Below are positions 1 through 8,311 of a stretch of 62,969 bases of DNA, piece after piece. This DNA comes from an uncultured Sphingomonas sp. (lineage in GTDB: Bacteria > Pseudomonadota > Alphaproteobacteria > Sphingomonadales > Sphingomonadaceae). The notes beneath the pieces were generated by a model, which saw only the letters and a list, made by a program, of their open reading frames with translations, made no database searches and was not told where the DNA came from. The translations under genes were made by a program, and so were the position numbers. Position 1 is the first letter of the stretch. Every line of letters begins with the position of its first letter. Location of the stretch: positions 1-62,969 of the forward strand of contig NZ_CALMAW010000014.1 of the NCBI RefSeq assembly GCF_937859915.1, read 5' to 3'.

Positions 1-90
1 AACACGTGACTGCCGCCGCTCACCACCCAACATCCCACCTACGCAGAGCTTCCTTAGACAAACGAAGCGCCGGGTCGGATCAGACGCTTC

Positions 91-2556
91 ATGGAAAAGG
101 CCGCTAACGCGGGGTCTCTGAAAGGAGACCGACAGAATTTCTTAATTCACGAAGCGCATTATGCCTGCATGATCGGCGCGTTCTCATCCGTCTTCGATTG
201 CATACGGCACGCCCACGATGCGCGGCTAATGATCGTTGCTGGCGTCGTCTGTGCGGTGGGTATCTACGCCTCGTTCGCAATCGCCTATCACGCAGCGCGG
301 CAGGAGGGACGCCCACGGACCTACTGGGGGCTAGCAAGTGTGGTCGCCAGCGGCTGCACGGCCTGGGCCACGCACTTCATCGTCTTGCTGGCGTTCAAGC
401 CTGGGATGCCCGCCGCTTTCGACCCCGTGCTGACCGCCATATCGTTATCCTGTGCCATTGTCGGTATCGGTACCGGAGTTTCTATCGCGATACGCGTCCG
501 CGGTCGCCACAAGCAATTTGGCGCGGGCATGATCGTCGGCGTCGGCGTGGCGACGCTCCATTATGTCGGTCAGGCCGCCTATCTCGTGCAGGGCACGGTA
601 TCGTGGAATCTCCGGCTCGTCGTCCCATCCATTGTGGTCAGCTTGCCGATCGCCGGCCTGGCAATGGTTGTTGCGGCTAGTAGAAGCCGCCGGATCAGAA
701 TGGCGGCCGCCCCCTTGCTGCTGTTCTCGATCGCTCTGCTTCACTTCTGCGGCATGGCCGCGATGACGCTTCATTTTGATCCGTCCGCACGCTTTCGGCC
801 TGATGCCGTCTCGCCTCAGGCGATTACACCGGTGGTCGCAGGTGTTTCGCTCGCCCTGATCGTTCTGGCAGTGCTTGGTTGGCGGTTCGACATAGCCGCA
901 AAGGTTCGTCTTCGTCGCGACCGTCGCCGACTGCGCGAGCTGGCCGACGTGGCGCTCGAAGGGTTGCTGATTTGCAGCGACGATATCATCATTACCGCCA
1001 ACAATAGCGTCGAGCGTCTTTCCGGGCATGCGCCAGGGACCCTCACGGGGAGCTTCGTCAGCTCGCTATTGCCCGGTCTTGATTTGGTGAGCTTACCAGA
1101 GCGAGAGGAGCGCGAAGCCCAACTCATTGCTGCCGACGGGCAAAACGTACCGGTACGGGTCCTCCGCCAGGAGGTAGCGCTCGGGCACAAGGTCCAGACC
1201 GTGATAGCCGTACGCGACCAACGCGAACGTCTGCGCACCGAAGCAAAGATGAGGTCGCTCGCATTCAACGACGCCCTGACCGGCTTGCCCAATCGGACTC
1301 GCTTCTTCGATCTGCTCGCTGTCCATACAGCATCGCGGCGGGAGCGCGATCAGCCGTTCGCCGTACTTATGCTCGACCTGGATCGCTTCAAACTCGTCAA
1401 CGATACGCTCGGTCACGCCGCCGGTGACATGGTGCTTGGAATGGTTGCCGACCGGGTGACCGCAACGCTGCGTGAGGACGATATGGTCGCGCGCCTCGGC
1501 GGCGACGAATTTGCCATCCTGCAGCTGGCGACGGGCGGAAAAAAAGCGGCCTACGCTCTTGCTACGCGGATCATCGAGACGATCGAGGCGCGGCCGTTCC
1601 TTCTCGATGGGCAATCGATCCATATCGGGACCAGCATCGGCATCGCGCTGGCTCCCAATGACGGCGAAGACCCAGCCGTGCTGATGCGCAATGCGGATCT
1701 CGCGCTCTACGCTGCCAAATCCGAGGGCAAGGGCGTATTTCGCCGCTATGATGTTTCGCTCAACGATCAGGCCAAAGACCGTCGGGCGCTTGAGGAGGAC
1801 CTGCGGCGAGCGTTATCGGAAGAGCAATTCGAGGTCTATTATCAGCCGCTAGTAGACGCGCGTACCGGACGTATCACATCGGCCGAAGCTCTCGTCCGCT
1901 GGAACCATCCGGCCCGCGGCATGGTCTCGCCGGGAGACTTTATCGGCGTCGCCGAAGAGACCGGACTGATCCTGCCTCTTGGAGACTGGGTCCTTCGGAC
2001 GGCTTGCATGGAAGCCGTCACTTGGCCCCATGACATGTGCGTCGCCGTCAATCTTTCACCGGCACAGTTTCGCGAGCGGTCGCTTGTCGACAACGTTGCC
2101 GCGGCGCTTGCCTCTGCCGGTTTGGCACCGGAACGGCTCGAACTCGAAATCACCGAAGGCATGCTTCTGACGGATGAAAAGGGCACGATCGATACGTTGA
2201 CGAAGCTTAGGGCGTCGGGCGTTCGCATATCCATGGATGATTTCGGAACCGGCTATTCCTCGCTAAGCTATCTGCGCAAATTTCCGTTCGACAAGATCAA
2301 AATTGACCAATCATTCGTCAGGCAGATACCTGACGATGCCGAAAGTGCTGCGATCGTACGCGCCATCATCACCATGGGATCATGCCTGGGCATGTCGACG
2401 ACGGTAGAGGGGGTTGAGACATTGGAGCAGTTCGATTTCTCGGTCGCCGAGGGGTGCGATACCATTCAAGGCTACCATATCAGCTACCCACTCCGAAGCA
2501 ATGATCTCGCCGCGCTTCTGCTCACCACCGCTGACCGGCAGGGTGCCGTCGGTTAA
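91..2556 (+). CDS. MHYT-PAS-GGDEF-EAL cyclic-di-GMP signalling protein
   Basis: Membrane-bound bifunctional diguanylate cyclase/phosphodiesterase candidate. Residues ~30-260 form a multi-helix MHYT-type sensor with the recurring His motifs ATHF, TLHYVG and LLHFCGMAAM. A PAS-like segment follows (~275-400). The GGDEF domain has an intact RLGGDEFAIL site near residue 471. The EAL domain starts at SAEALVRW near 597 and keeps DDFGTGYSSLSYL and IKIDQSFV, so both activities may be present. MHYT domains are thought to sense diatomic gases or redox state through a bound metal; that is family knowledge, not shown here. The start is uncertain: ATG 91 lacks a clear ribosome site, and ATG 169, just before the first helix, is an alternative. 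No operon partner is evident. Confidence 0.93.
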   Translation: MEKAANAGSLKGDRQNFLIHEAHYACMIGAFSSVFDCIRHAHDARLMIVAGVVCAVGIYASFAIAYHAARQEGRPRTYWGLASVVASGCTAWATHFIVLLAFKPGMPAAFDPVLTAISLSCAIVGIGTGVSIAIRVRGRHKQFGAGMIVGVGVATLHYVGQAAYLVQGTVSWNLRLVVPSIVVSLPIAGLAMVVAASRSRRIRMAAAPLLLFSIALLHFCGMAAMTLHFDPSARFRPDAVSPQAITPVVAGVSLALIVLAVLGWRFDIAAKVRLRRDRRRLRELADVALEGLLICSDDIIITANNSVERLSGHAPGTLTGSFVSSLLPGLDLVSLPEREEREAQLIAADGQNVPVRVLRQEVALGHKVQTVIAVRDQRERLRTEAKMRSLAFNDALTGLPNRTRFFDLLAVHTASRRERDQPFAVLMLDLDRFKLVNDTLGHAAGDMVLGMVADRVTATLREDDMVARLGGDEFAILQLATGGKKAAYALATRIIETIEARPFLLDGQSIHIGTSIGIALAPNDGEDPAVLMRNADLALYAAKSEGKGVFRRYDVSLNDQAKDRRALEEDLRRALSEEQFEVYYQPLVDARTGRITSAEALVRWNHPARGMVSPGDFIGVAEETGLILPLGDWVLRTACMEAVTWPHDMCVAVNLSPAQFRERSLVDNVAAALASAGLAPERLELEITEGMLLTDEKGTIDTLTKLRASGVRISMDDFGTGYSSLSYLRKFPFDKIKIDQSFVRQIPDDAESAAIVRAIITMGSCLGMSTTVEGVETLEQFDFSVAEGCDTIQGYHISYPLRSNDLAALLLTTADRQGAVG

Positions 2557-3226
2557 ACGGAAGGCTTGTTGCGCGCCCTCAGACGATTAAGGCGTTTCTA
2601 ACGCTCCAGCATCCATGGATGCGCGATGACCTTTGTAAGCTCCTTAAGCCACGCGGCCGAAATGGGCCGGCTTACTGGTTTCCAAAACATGGGGATCCTC
2701 AACAAGGCGGACGTGCGCGATGCCTGGGAGGCTATCAGGCTGTGCGCTACGGCTCCGAGCGTCGCTGTTCACTCCGGCCAGTTCGAACGACGCGTGCCCA
2801 TGACCACATAACCGGCAGTGCATCACCCGCCACCATACCAGCCCGCGAGGCGGTGCTGCGTTCCGATATTGGCGTGGTGCCGCCGGCTAAGTAGGCGTTC
2901 CGCTTATTGATGCGCAAGGAGCCAGTCGGGCGTCCATATAGTCGCTAACGAGACCGCTAAAAGGCAGAGACCGAAAAGGGGCTGACCAAAAAGCCACGCG
3001 ATCAGCCCCGAGGTTACAGCATTCGGGGGAGGGTGCGCCCGATGCTGTTTCGAGATAGACTGCGCCCTTTAACAACAGCCTGCTGCCGAGACCGGCTGCG
3101 GGGAATCAGACCAATGTCTATGACCGGTTGTGGTGGAACACCGACAGGCGGCTTTTGAGTAGGCGGACTACCAAAGCTGACGTAGCGCGGCTTATGACGC
3201 AGCGATCCTAACTGGAGGTCTGGAGC
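2557..3226. other. 670-bp gap with no convincing gene
   Basis: Only short frames are present. The most protein-like is a 61-codon plus-strand frame at 2626-2811, without a clear ribosome site. On the minus strand, about 2900-3015, there is a start-less hydrophobic frame resembling one transmembrane helix. An 8-bp perfect stem (GGGGCTGA at 2978-2985 with TCAGCCCC at 3002-3009) followed by T-rich sequence on the minus strand could terminate minus-strand transcription. The mix looks like decayed DNA. Confidence 0.4.
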
Positions 3227-3442
3227 ATGGACGCCGACGAACACATCGCTACGATCGCCGAAAAGCTTCGGGAGCACCTTCACGAAAAGTGCCACGAAGC
3301 GCACGCCAATGGTGATGGTTGGCGGGTCAGCGTGACGGACATCCATTGGGACGGATGCAACGCGACGTGGCAGGTTGTGCTTTTGGCGCCAGGCGAGGAG
3401 CCGATCGAACCCGGTACCGTCGTGACGCATCGAGGTCCGTGA
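3227..3442 (+). CDS. Small hypothetical protein (71 aa)
   Basis: A 71-residue, mildly acidic soluble protein with a clear Shine-Dalgarno (ACTGGAGG) 9-13 bases before the ATG. The N-terminal third is a charged helix rich in His and Glu; the rest looks like a small beta fold (WRVSVTDIHWDGCNATWQVV). No signal peptide or membrane segment. I do not recognise the family. It stands alone between a gene-poor gap and a convergent outer-membrane protein gene. The start is well supported; the function is unknown. Confidence 0.6.
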   Translation: MDADEHIATIAEKLREHLHEKCHEAHANGDGWRVSVTDIHWDGCNATWQVVLLAPGEEPIEPGTVVTHRGP

Positions 3443-3698
3443 AACCCGCATACTCTCCGAGATAAGGTCTCGGTCATTACTGCCGGGTCCGCAGTCGCAC
3501 CTCCCAAGGCAACATCCATAAAGACATTCGTGTCATACCACAGCGGGGCGCGACCGTCGGCTCCATCCAGACGAATTCGGCTTCTATCGCCTCGCGGTTC
3601 GATCCGGATCGCTTGAAACGGGATGGGGCTCGCGACCCCTTTCCGCGCAGCGCAGTGAGCGACGGGCGAAGACATCTGCGCCACTCGAGGAGAGGGCA

Positions 3699-4508
3699 CT
3701 AGAACAGCACCGCACCGCCGGTCACCAGGCGGATGTCCGGAGACGAACGGTTCAGGCCGGCGACCGCCAGTATGTCGAACTGGAGCGTCTTCGTCGGCCG
3801 CCATGCGGTCGAAAACGCCGCCAAGGCGATTGTCTCGTGGCCAGCCGGATCATGGTCGCGTTCGACCGATAGCTCCGCGTAGGTCGAAATGTCGTCGGTC
3901 AGCTTGTATCGAACGCCAGCGATCCCGCTATAAGCCAGATGCCTGCCATCGCCGGACTGGTTCGGGGCGGCATCCGCCTCCCCGGTGAAAGACACGGCGA
4001 TCTTCTTGGTCAGGTCGTATTGGACCGGGACGATCAGACCAGTCGACCATGTTCCTGCGCCGATCGGATAGCGGCCCGTCGGTGCCGTGACGAAGGCCTG
4101 GACGCCGGCGGAGAACGGCTTTCTCTCTTCGCCCGTCAGGTGTTCGCGTAACGCCAACGTGACGTCGCCCGTGCCGTTGACGGCGTCGACGGCACCAGTC
4201 GTCTTGTCGCGGGTTCGGTCATGCCCGAACGAGGTCCACCCAAGCTGGAGCTCGGTATCCTTGCCGAGCCCCACGCGGGTGAGGATGTCGGCCGCGACGA
4301 TACGGTCTTCACGCTGATCGGGCTGATCGTCGCGCTGCCAGTCGGCGAAGGAATATTCGACGTGGACCTGGCCTGGTTCCGTCGTGCAGCTCGAGCCGCC
4401 GATGCTGGGACGCGTCGGACAGAAGCGGGGATCATCGTCGGCTCGGGCCTGCGCCGCCGCCAGCAGCATGAAGGCAAGCACCGCAGCTGCACGAAGATGC
4501 CATGTCAT
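3699..4508 (-). CDS. Putative outer-membrane beta-barrel protein, MetA-degradation/transporter-like
   Basis: A 269-aa exported protein. Residues 1-23 are a Sec signal peptide with a clear hydrophobic core ending in AQARA. The mature part has alternating amphipathic strands, aromatic girdle residues, and ends in Phe (TGGAVLF), as expected of a barrel inserted by the BAM complex. Overall it resembles the poorly characterised family often annotated as transporter or phenol MetA-pathway protein. Two early Cys (FCPTRPSIGGSSC) could form a disulfide. GGGGGGA precedes the ATG. A substrate cannot be inferred. Confidence 0.75.
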   Translation of the reverse strand: MTWHLRAAAVLAFMLLAAAQARADDDPRFCPTRPSIGGSSCTTEPGQVHVEYSFADWQRDDQPDQREDRIVAADILTRVGLGKDTELQLGWTSFGHDRTRDKTTGAVDAVNGTGDVTLALREHLTGEERKPFSAGVQAFVTAPTGRYPIGAGTWSTGLIVPVQYDLTKKIAVSFTGEADAAPNQSGDGRHLAYSGIAGVRYKLTDDISTYAELSVERDHDPAGHETIALAAFSTAWRPTKTLQFDILAVAGLNRSSPDIRLVTGGAVLF

Positions 4509-4625
4509 TGCCGTCCCCCCAGCCAGATCATTGCCGCCTGTTGACCATGCCTATCATACCGGGCGGCAGACGCGCATGGAACATCAGATCTGCTAACGGT
4601 CGATGGCTCTACGTCGAAGATCCAC

Positions 4626-5087
4626 TCAAGCCCCGATGAGCGACTTCGCCGTTTCATAGCAGTCGTCAATGTGCGAGTTGCCCACCATCTTCATGGCACC
4701 GAAGCTGATTCCGGCAGCGAGCAGCGATCCCAGCACCGGCACGTACTTAGCGACCGATGCGGTCGCTACGCGAACTCCTACACGTTGGAGTAGCCGCACG
4801 ACGAGCTTCTTCGTCACCATTCGGCCTATGACGTTGTTGCCCATGCCAGATGCGACGACGAGCACCTTCTGCGCAAGGTGAGGCTCGAGCTTCGCCACTT
4901 GATTGTGATCAAGACCGAACCGCTCGCTGATCTTCGGGAGCAGCGTGGTCAGCAGCCCGACGTCGGCGACGACGTCCGCGCCCGGCACCGGGACCACGGC
5001 GATCCCAGCCGACATCAGGGAGCGGCGCGTGACGAGGCTGCGACATTCGGCTCGAATACGGTCGAGCTCGGTGATGGTCGAAATCAT
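4626..5087 (-). CDS. DUF697-like membrane-associated protein
   Basis: About 153 aa from the ATG at 5087, chosen because AGGAG lies directly upstream; a longer reading frame would run into the preceding kinase gene. The N-terminal helix (RRSLMSAGIAVVPVPGADV) and the following DVGLLTTLLPKISERFG stretch resemble DUF697/YcjF-type proteins, which have two hydrophobic Gly/Ala-rich hairpins; the second here is near the C-terminus (YVPVLGSLLAAGISFGAMK). It starts 14 bases after the HWE kinase stop, so the two are probably co-transcribed. Function unknown; a role in envelope stress or signalling with the kinase is inference from position only. Confidence 0.7.
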   Translation of the reverse strand: MISTITELDRIRAECRSLVTRRSLMSAGIAVVPVPGADVVADVGLLTTLLPKISERFGLDHNQVAKLEPHLAQKVLVVASGMGNNVIGRMVTKKLVVRLLQRVGVRVATASVAKYVPVLGSLLAAGISFGAMKMVGNSHIDDCYETAKSLIGA

Positions 5088-5101
5088 GCGTCGGTCTCCT
5101 G

Positions 5102-6100
5102 TCAGGCGGAAAGACGATCCATCTTCATGGTAAGGTTGACGATCACGCCGCTGGCGGACCAGTCGCACCGGTATGCACCGCCCAGTCTGGAAGCGATCCT
5201 GGTAACCAGCTTGTTTCCGTATCCGGCCTGCGCCGGTGTCTCGACGGACGGTCCGCCTCGCTCGATCCAGACGAGAGCAACGTCGTCGTCGTGGACCGAG
5301 CAGGTGACGTCGAGCGTGCCGGTCGCGACCGACAGCGCACCGTACTTCACCGAGTTGGTCGCGAGCTCGTGCAGAATGAGCGCGAGGTTTGTCGCCGCAT
5401 CCTCCCCAACGGCGATCCTGGGCACTGAGACCCGTACGCGACCCGTGAAGGCGCCCATGTCGTCATAGGGAGCGAGCAGGATGGTGATCAGATCGCCGAT
5501 GAGGGCCGCGTCTCGGGGATCAGCCGTTGATGGCCGCACGAGGTCGTGCGCCCGGCCGAGAGCGGCCAGCCGACCCGTCAGTTCGTGCGCCATCTCGGCC
5601 GCGCTGGTCGCTGATCTCGAGGTGATCGTCGTCAGGCTCGACGCGATCGCCAGCAGGTTCTTTACCCGGTGGCTCATCTCACCCGCCAGCAACTCGTGCG
5701 CCTCCTCGGCATGCTTTCGACCCGTCACGTCGAGGAAGATGCCGAACATGACGTCGCCGACGATGCCCTCGTCGCTGCCGCGACCCCGGGCGGAAATCCA
5801 CTTCACGTCGTCGCCGCTCAGTATCCGGAAGTCGATCTCGTAGGCGCCGGTCACCGCTCGCGTCGCCGCAAAGGCTGCGCGCACCCGATCCCGGTCGGAT
5901 GGATGGATCTTCATCGACAAATCTTCGAACGTGATCTCGCCTTGGGCGCCGACGCTCCAAAGGTCGAAACCTCGCGCATCCATGGTAATGCGGTCGGTCT
6001 CGACATCCCACGACCACAGTGCAACGCCCGCAGCCTCGATGGCATGACGCAGGTCTGTGAGACCCCAGCTTGGGGTCAAAGCGGATTGTTCATTGGTCAT
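5102..6100 (-). CDS. PAS-domain sensor histidine kinase, HWE family
   Basis: About 332 aa. A single PAS domain (~25-135, ending in the PAC-like FGIFLDVTGRKHAEE) is followed by the HWE dimerisation/phosphoacceptor helix with EMSHRVKNLLAIASSL. The ATPase domain has the N-box LILHELATNSVKYGALS and the WxE signature ALVWIERGGP that defines the HWE class, then a G-box (GYGNKLV). No membrane segment, so it is a cytosolic sensor. HWE kinases are abundant in alphaproteobacteria and often feed the PhyR/EcfG general stress response; a link here is inference. Start 6100 (MTNEQ) is preferred because GAGGGG lies upstream. It is followed by the DUF697-like gene and lies near a single-domain receiver gene. 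Confidence 0.93.
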   Translation of the reverse strand: MTNEQSALTPSWGLTDLRHAIEAAGVALWSWDVETDRITMDARGFDLWSVGAQGEITFEDLSMKIHPSDRDRVRAAFAATRAVTGAYEIDFRILSGDDVKWISARGRGSDEGIVGDVMFGIFLDVTGRKHAEEAHELLAGEMSHRVKNLLAIASSLTTITSRSATSAAEMAHELTGRLAALGRAHDLVRPSTADPRDAALIGDLITILLAPYDDMGAFTGRVRVSVPRIAVGEDAATNLALILHELATNSVKYGALSVATGTLDVTCSVHDDDVALVWIERGGPSVETPAQAGYGNKLVTRIASRLGGAYRCDWSASGVIVNLTMKMDRLSA

Positions 6101-6223
6101 GCGTCGCCCCTCGCGTCCCGACGGCCCCAAATGCCGCCTGCTATCAGCAGCCTATCCGTCCATTGCACGGATTGGCTCGCGGACGCGGATGTTTCTACAG
6201 ATGGTCGATGCCCTATCGGACGT

Positions 6224-6430
6224 CTAAAGACCCGCTTCGCCTTCGGGCTCGCACCACGCGGTCGGCGTTGCGCCGAGCACGGTCATCGAACTCTGCACGA
6301 GCGCACCGCCGGTGTACCAGATGCCGTCGGGACCAAGGAAGCCGACGATAGCCTCTTCCCCTTCGACGGTACGAACGAGAACCGGCCGTCCGACTGGCGG
6401 CCCTACCTGATCGATCCTGTTCCAAGCCAT
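6224..6430 (-). CDS. Small hypothetical protein, DUF551-like
   Basis: 68 aa from the ATG at 6430, which has a near-ideal AGGAGG 6-11 bases upstream; the longer frame from 6487 lacks one. The pattern MAWNRIDQVGPPVGRPVLVR...GIWYTGG...PTAWCEPE resembles DUF551 proteins, short modules whose Trp/Pro-rich ends frame a beta hairpin; they occur in phages and accessory regions. An EcfG-like promoter (GGAAC-N17-CATT) lies upstream at 6494-6519. Family assignment is tentative. Confidence 0.6.
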   Translation of the reverse strand: MAWNRIDQVGPPVGRPVLVRTVEGEEAIVGFLGPDGIWYTGGALVQSSMTVLGATPTAWCEPEGEAGL

Positions 6431-6493
6431 GCGACCTCCTGCAGTTTCTACCGCGAGGATCACGACGACCTTCACACGTGCTGACATAGCAGG

Positions 6494-6519
6494 AATGAGG
6501 CGGCCGGACTAAAGGTTCC
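6494..6519 (-). promoter_or_regulatory. Possible EcfG-type stress promoter, GGAAC-N17-CATT
   Basis: On the minus strand GGAAC (6519-6515) is separated by 17 bases from CATT (6497-6494). The alphaproteobacterial general-stress consensus is GGAAC-N16-17-CGTT, so the -10 has one mismatch. It would give a leader of about 55 bases to the small gene at 6224-6430. Confidence 0.35.
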
Positions 6520-6585
6520 ATATCGGTTGCGACGACACCGTCGAAGAAGATGCTGCGCCGGATTTCGCTGTCAGGTCCCGGCAGT

Positions 6586-6984
6586 CTAAAGCGCTTCGGA
6601 GTCCATCGGCTTGGGCGCATCGATGACTGCGCGAATATCTGCCACAAGGCGCTTTAGATCGTAAGGCTTGCTAACGAAACGTCCGCCATCCGGTATTTCG
6701 CTGTCTGGGATGACGGTGTGGCCAGAAGTGACGACGAGCCTGATGTCCGGCCATTGCGAGTGCACGAAGGTCGCGAGTTCGAGGCCGTCCATGCGTCCCG
6801 GCATTCTGATGTCGGTGAACACGAGTTGCACATGTTCCGCCCGCTTAAGGATTTCGATCGCCTCGTCGGCGTTCGCCGCTTCGAGAACCCGGAATCCGGC
6901 ATCTCCGAGGATGTCGGCGCTGACCATGCGGATGAGTGCCTCGTCCTCGACAACCAGGATGGTGGTCCGCTCTGATGTCTCCAA
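6586..6984 (-). CDS. Single-domain response regulator (receiver only)
   Basis: CheY-like receiver of about 132 aa without an output domain. It has the acidic pair in TTILVVEDE, phosphoacceptor Asp near residue 58 (VFTDIRMPG), the switch Thr/Ser in VVTSGH and the conserved Lys in FVSKPYD. No ATG exists at the 5' end: TTG 6984 (GAGGAA upstream) is the best start and TTG 7041 is possible. The frame stays open upstream to 7143. Stand-alone receivers of this type often pair with HWE kinases as phosphate sinks or relays, and one such kinase lies 0.5 kb away on the same strand. Pairing is inferred. Confidence 0.88.
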   Translation of the reverse strand: METSERTTILVVEDEALIRMVSADILGDAGFRVLEAANADEAIEILKRAEHVQLVFTDIRMPGRMDGLELATFVHSQWPDIRLVVTSGHTVIPDSEIPDGGRFVSKPYDLKRLVADIRAVIDAPKPMDSEAL

Positions 6985-7091
6985 GGCTCGTTCCTCGACG
7001 GGGTTGAGGTCTGAACCTGTCGGACGATTGGCTTGTTCCAAGTGTGACGGGATCGAAATGCGGAGGGCATAGCGATCCCGTCCAGCGCGAT

Positions 7092-7262
7092 CTACCGTGA
7101 TGTCGTCTTCTGATCTGGCTTCAAGTGATCTTCGTTGCCCTCGTTAGCGCTGCTACCCTCGTCCTCTCCAGTGTCTCCCGCACCCTTCGGCTCGGCATGA
7201 CGGTGAGCCTCGTCGAGTTCGTGGCCGGACTGATCGTCTTTCTGCTTCTGCTCACTTGTCAT
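7092..7262 (-). CDS. Very hydrophilic small protein (56 aa)
   Basis: An ATG-initiated 56-codon frame with GGAGA 8 bases upstream and a TAG stop. The product is almost entirely charged or polar (Glu, Asp, Lys, Gln, Ser, Gly, His), starts MTSEQKQKDDQSGHELDEAH, and has no hydrophobic core, so it is probably intrinsically disordered. It lies just upstream of the response regulator on the same strand and close to a second hydrophilic protein at 7426. Such small disordered proteins are common among alphaproteobacterial stress genes, but that role is inference. Confidence 0.5.
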   Translation of the reverse strand: MTSEQKQKDDQSGHELDEAHRHAEPKGAGDTGEDEGSSANEGNEDHLKPDQKTTSR

Positions 7263-7425
7263 GTCGTTATCTCCGCTCTCAGTTATTTTGCCGATCTAGA
7301 ATGGAAACGTCCGCCGACCACGATCGAGCCACGCATCGCTTTTGGGCGATCAGGCATTTCGCACGTTTGGTCTGGTGGGAGCCGCGTATCGCACCGATCG
7401 CACCCGCTTCTTCAAGGAGCACGCC

Positions 7426-7620
7426 ATGCCTGACGACGTCAAGACGCCCGCCACGCCCGCAGACGAGCCCGTCGCCAACAAGCGGCCATCGCCACCAGCG
7501 AACGAGACGGGGTTCGAGAGGGTTGAGCGACGGAAGCCCATGGAGCAGGATGAGGAGGGCAACGACACCGGGGCCGGGTCCGAAACCCACACCGGCATAA
7601 CGGGTCACAAGGGTCGATAA
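7426..7620 (+). CDS. Hydrophilic small protein (64 aa)
   Basis: 64 aa from the ATG at 7426, which is preceded by AAGGAG at a good distance; the longer frame from 7342 has no comparable site. The product is Pro/Glu/Thr/Gly-rich and lacks hydrophobic segments (MPDDVKTPATPADEPVANKR ... HTGITGHKGR), suggesting a disordered cytosolic protein. It lies immediately before the DUF3833 lipoprotein on the same strand, so the two may share a transcript. Family not recognised. Confidence 0.55.
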   Translation: MPDDVKTPATPADEPVANKRPSPPANETGFERVERRKPMEQDEEGNDTGAGSETHTGITGHKGR

Positions 7621-7623
7621 TCG

Positions 7624-8124
7624 TTGCAGCGCCTCGGCACCCTTCTGGAACTGCTGCTATCCGGGTGCGTCAGCGTCCAACGGCCTGTTGCCTCCGCTGC
7701 GCCGGCGTTCGTGCCCGAGCAGTTCTTCCTCGGCAGAACCGAGGGCTTAGGCACTATAACGGTCGTGCTATCCGCCAAGCGCTCGATCGCCGTTCACGGC
7801 GTCGGCCGGATGGATAGAGACGACACGATCGTCCTTGACCAGATGGTGGATCGGACCGGCAAGCCGCCGAAGAAGCGGGAATGGCGGCTTCGAAACGAGC
7901 GGTCGGGTCACTATGAGGGCACACTGTCCGACGCCGTCACCCCGGTATCCGGCGACGTCGCAGGAAACTGTTTCCATGTCAGGTACGGCATGAAGTCCGG
8001 CATCGCGGTGGAGCAGTTCCTCTACCTTGAGCCGGACGGACGCACTGTCCTCAACCGTATGACCTTCCGAAAGTTGGGTTTTGTCGTCGGTAGGCTCGAG
8101 GAGACGATACGGCGGATCGACTGA
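7624..8124 (+). CDS. DUF3833-family lipoprotein
   Basis: 166 aa starting with TTG at 7624. The short N-terminus ends in a lipobox (LLLSGC, Cys ~15), so it is predicted to be lipid-anchored after signal peptidase II cleavage. The mature protein matches the DUF3833 pattern: PEQFFLGRTEG near the start, LSAKRSIAVHGVGRM, VLDQMVDRTGKPPKKREWRLR, a YEGTLSDAV segment, and a closing EETIRRID. These proteins have a lipocalin-like beta fold of unknown function. It follows the 64-aa gene by three bases. The start codon is inferred from the lipobox position. Confidence 0.85.
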   Translation: MQRLGTLLELLLSGCVSVQRPVASAAPAFVPEQFFLGRTEGLGTITVVLSAKRSIAVHGVGRMDRDDTIVLDQMVDRTGKPPKKREWRLRNERSGHYEGTLSDAVTPVSGDVAGNCFHVRYGMKSGIAVEQFLYLEPDGRTVLNRMTFRKLGFVVGRLEETIRRID

Positions 8125-8139
8125 CATGCGCGGCCGTAG

Positions 8140-8311
8140 GTCGATCTGGCGAAGCGCAACAAGCTGAACCCCGACCTGTTCTGGCTGAAGGAAGCCAGCG
8201 CCACCGACTTGGACACCCTGCCACCGCCCGCTGAGATTATTGCTCAGATCGTCGGCAGCCCTGGAAACCGCGCTCGAGAAGTTCCGGCTGGTTGCGGCGA
8301 AGCTGGCATAA
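8140..8311 (+). pseudogene. C-terminal remnant of a type I restriction-modification methylase (HsdM-like), frameshifted
   Basis: The frame from 8140 encodes VDLAKRNKLNPDLFWLKEAS and then DLDTLPPPAEIIAQIV, the characteristic C-terminal tail of HsdM-type N6-adenine methylases (KR..LD.FWL.. ....LP.P..IA.EI). After about 8253 the homology continues in another frame as SSAALETALEKFRLVAAKLA and stops at 8309. So this is a short fragment with one frameshift and no catalytic domain, preceded by an in-frame stop. It lies 0.6 kb before an integrase gene and marks a decayed mobile island. Confidence 0.7.

Noticed and set aside
2626..2811. 61-codon plus-strand frame resembling a soluble protein
   Set aside because: No ribosome site, no recognisable family, and surrounding sequence looks decayed; listed only as part of the gap.
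2900..3015. Start-less minus-strand frame encoding a hydrophobic helix
   Set aside because: No start codon in frame; probably a remnant or chance hydrophobic frame.
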